Source of the DNA: an uncultured Clostridia bacterium
GTDB lineage: Bacteria > Bacillota > Clostridia > Oscillospirales > Ruminococcaceae
Assembly: GCA_937901805.1 (NCBI GenBank)
Contig: CALDJI010000297.1
Span: forward strand, 1-7,078
Length of the DNA: 7,078 nt
Direction of reading: 5' to 3'
Position 1 is the stretch's first letter; every line of letters starts with the position of its first letter. Of this stretch, positions 5,990 to 7,078 are shown piece by piece. Position numbers and translations under genes: made by a program. The notes beneath the pieces were generated by a model. It made no database searches. It saw only the letters and a program-made list of their open reading frames with translations, and was not told the DNA's origin.

Positions 5990-6091
5990 AGAGAGCAGAC
6001 AGACGGTCTTGTTCTCGGTCAATCCCCCTCCTTTATAATTAACTCCATACTTATTTTATCTGCGACGAGCCCGTTTGCTCGTCATTTTTTT
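5990..6091 (+). ncRNA. Candidate small regulatory RNA of about 100 nt
   Basis: A complete free-standing transcription unit without a coding frame: promoter at 5955-5983, likely start at about 5990, and terminator at 6064-6091. The 5' end folds into a hairpin: 5991-5997 pairs with 6010-6016 (one G-U), then 5998-6000 with 6006-6008, with a bulged T6009 and a 5-base loop. About 45 bases that look single-stranded follow, containing CCCCCTCCTTT (6024-6034). The 3' end is the terminator hairpin. A 5' stem, an open C-rich seed and a terminator is the layout of many Gram-positive trans-acting small RNAs that cover ribosome binding sites. It is not SRP RNA: the GGTCAGG and GGAAG signature is absent. 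It is not a leader, because the next genes lie on the other strand. I recognise no named family. The ends are inferred. Confidence 0.6.
6064..6091 (+). terminator. Intrinsic terminator of the small RNA
   Basis: GACGAGC (6064-6070) and GCTCGTC (6077-6083) form a perfect 7-bp G/C-rich stem with a 6-base loop, followed by ATTTTTTT (6084-6091). The T-run is on the plus-strand side only, so the hairpin serves a plus-strand transcript. tadA ends about 200 bases earlier, while the small RNA promoter is close. Confidence 0.88.
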
Positions 6092-6120
6092 GTCCCCTTA
6101 TAATACTTATAGTATAAAAA

Positions 6121-6162
6121 TATAAAAAACTGCGCTTTGTAATTAAAGCGCAGTTTTTTATA
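6121..6162. terminator. Bidirectional terminator with an 18-bp perfect inverted repeat
   Basis: Bases 6121-6138 and 6145-6162 are exact inverted copies around a 6-base loop. The core is ACTGCGCTTT, flanked by an A-run on the left and a T-run on the right, so it works in both directions. On the minus strand it starts 12 bases after the acetyltransferase stop and is that gene's terminator. On the plus strand it backs up the small RNA terminator. Confidence 0.93.
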
Positions 6163-6174
6163 TTGACGGCAGCA

Positions 6175-6741
6175 TTAATAAACGGTCCTTTGATCTGTAC
6201 ACAAGATAGCGTAGTTCGCCACATCATGAAAAGAATGATCGGATAATGTGTAAACAGCTTCTCTGCCGATTCCTTCAAAATGCATTCCGCATTTTTGCAT
6301 AACACTTCCGGAGGCAGGATTTTCCGTTACATGCCTTGACTGCACGCGATGAACGCCTACGGTTTCAAACAGAAAATCCAACACGGCACAGCAGGTTTCC
6401 GTCATGATTCCCTGTCCCCAGAACGGGCGAGATAGACAGTATCCGATTTCGCAGCAGTTGTCCCTCTCTGAGATATGTACGACGCTGATATCCCCTATGG
6501 CGTTTTGGCTGCTCCGGTCTGTGATACACCAGTGATAAAAATCCGGACGACGATATTGTGCGATCCATTCTTCCAAAAGGGCCTGTGTGACGGAGATGGT
6601 CCCGTGGGGCTGCCAAGTAACATGACGGGCGACCTCGGGGTCGTTTGCCCAATTTTGAAACATGGACGGCGCATCTTCTGCACAGAATTGCCGGAGGATT
6701 AACCTGGGAGTTTCCAATTGCTGGGTTCCTGTGTGATTCAT
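6175..6741 (-). CDS. GNAT-family N-acetyltransferase, RimJ/RimL type
   Basis: A 188-residue acetyl-CoA-dependent transferase of the Acetyltransf_3 group, whose members acetylate ribosomal protein N-termini, other proteins or small molecules. The start is typical (LETPRLILRQF, then a DAPSMFQNWANDPEVARHVTW segment). CEIGYCLSRPFWGQGIMTE carries the acetyl-CoA loop in its RPFWGQG form, and VQSRHVTENPASGSVMQKCGMHFEG is the classic ENxxSxxxxxKxGF-like region. The true substrate is unknown; antibiotic resistance is not indicated by sequence. Two in-frame ATGs exist. The one at 6747 lies a single base from AGGAGG, whereas the one at 6741 has the proper 7-base gap and overlaps the upstream stop as ATGA, so 6741 is chosen. 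The gene is translated together with the ybaK-like gene and ends at a bidirectional terminator. Confidence 0.88.
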   Translation of the reverse strand: MNHTGTQQLETPRLILRQFCAEDAPSMFQNWANDPEVARHVTWQPHGTISVTQALLEEWIAQYRRPDFYHWCITDRSSQNAIGDISVVHISERDNCCEIGYCLSRPFWGQGIMTETCCAVLDFLFETVGVHRVQSRHVTENPASGSVMQKCGMHFEGIGREAVYTLSDHSFHDVANYAILCTDQRTVY

Positions 6742-7078
6742 GGACATTCCTCCTGCTGCATAGTAAGGGGGGAAAAGGGGGCATGGATGAGGTTTGCCAA
6801 ATCCAGCGGCGATAGTTCCACTTGTGAACCGATGCGTCCTGCGCTGATGATAATGGTGCTGTGACGGCCGGCGCTCTCGTCAATCACTGTTCCATACTGC
6901 TTTTTCATCCCAATAGGGCTGCATCCCCCGCGGATGTACCCCGTTACTTTGTTGATATCTTTGACGTGGATCATTACTATGGATTTTTCCCCGACGGCTT
7001 TGGCTGCCTTTTTTAAATCCAGTTCCAGCGCACCGGGAATGACAAAAACGTGATAGGCGCCGGATTTTCCCTGAGTGA
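6738..7078 (-). CDS. ybaK: YbaK-type Cys-tRNA(Pro)/Cys-tRNA(Cys) deacylase (C-terminal 112 residues, cut by right edge)
   Basis: The frame enters from the right edge and ends at TGA (6740-6738). The 112 visible residues match the C-terminal two thirds of YbaK/EbsC proteins, which hydrolyse cysteine wrongly attached to tRNA-Pro by prolyl-tRNA synthetase. Recognisable stretches: GAYHVFVIPGALELDLKKAA, AVGEKSIVMIHVKD, the hallmark GYIRGGCSPIGMKKQY, TVIDESA, and GSQVELSPLDLANL. Full-length members are about 155-160 residues, so about 45 residues and the promoter lie outside. An internal ATG at 6974 is not the start, because family-specific sequence continues upstream of it. The stop overlaps the acetyltransferase start (ATGA), and the last codons carry the AGGAGG of that gene. 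The two are probably one operon. Confidence 0.92.
   Translation of the reverse strand, partial: TQGKSGAYHVFVIPGALELDLKKAAKAVGEKSIVMIHVKDINKVTGYIRGGCSPIGMKKQYGTVIDESAGRHSTIIISAGRIGSQVELSPLDLANLIHAPFSPLTMQQEECP
6749..6754 (-). promoter_or_regulatory. Acetyltransferase ribosome binding site within the end of ybaK
   Basis: Perfect AGGAGG on the minus strand, one base from the ATG at 6747 but 7 bases from the ATG at 6741. The spacing decides for 6741. Confidence 0.8.

Noticed and set aside
5990..6091. SRP RNA, riboswitch or T-box leader reading of the small RNA
   Set aside because: The SRP core motif is missing, there is no downstream gene on the same strand to control, and no T-box (TGGNACCGCG-like) sequence is present.
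6103..6115. Small inverted repeat ATACT-TAT-AGTAT between the two terminators
   Set aside because: Five A/T-rich base pairs in A/T-rich spacer; easily due to chance, with no nearby gene start.
6365..6883. 172-residue minus-strand frame across the acetyltransferase and ybaK
   Set aside because: It overlaps both well-supported genes in another frame, has proline- and arginine-rich shadow composition and no recognisable domain.

Overview
The window looks like chromosomal DNA of an anaerobic Gram-positive bacterium of the class Clostridia. Evidence: strong AGGAGG-like ribosome binding sites, SigA-type promoters (TTGAnn, 17 bp, TATAAT, often with an extended TG), two TTG start codons, and close family resemblance of the BirA, LytR-CpsA-Psr, TadA and YbaK proteins to Firmicutes versions. 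A finer family assignment is not supported. No mobile element, CRISPR array, tRNA or rRNA was seen.

Layout. (1) 1-1822, minus strand: the N-terminal half of an imidazolonepropionase-like amidohydrolase (cut by the left edge, with its own promoter) and, upstream of it, a complete lipoprotein ApbE flavin transferase. (2) 1823-2021: a divergent control region between apbE and birA with three short inverted repeats and a good birA promoter. (3) 2022-4201, plus strand: birA (biotin ligase and repressor, TTG start), then a LytR-CpsA-Psr cell-wall ligase gene (TTG start) with its own promoter and a textbook terminator. (4) 4258-5866, plus strand: a two-gene unit of a CPBP-family membrane protein with altered active-site motifs and tadA (tRNA adenosine deaminase), one base apart. 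(5) 5867-6174: a 308-base stretch without a recognised protein gene. It holds a complete unannotated small RNA unit: strong promoter, 5' hairpin, C-rich single-stranded segment and intrinsic terminator. A bidirectional terminator follows. (6) 6175-7078, minus strand: a RimJ/RimL-type GNAT acetyltransferase translationally coupled (ATGA overlap) to a YbaK-type Cys-tRNA(Pro) deacylase cut by the right edge.

The genes are mostly housekeeping: biotin attachment, wall-polymer attachment, tRNA wobble editing, tRNA proofreading and flavinylation. They form several short, independent transcription units rather than one pathway. The least expected element is the roughly 100-nt RNA at about 5990-6091. 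Its exposed segment carries CCTCCTTT, the same 8 bases as the anti-Shine-Dalgarno tail of 16S rRNA, which suggests a trans-acting small RNA that blocks ribosome binding sites. It sits after tadA, where many Firmicutes carry the SRP RNA, but it lacks the SRP signature. The second point of interest is the CPBP protein, which lacks two of the usual motif residues.
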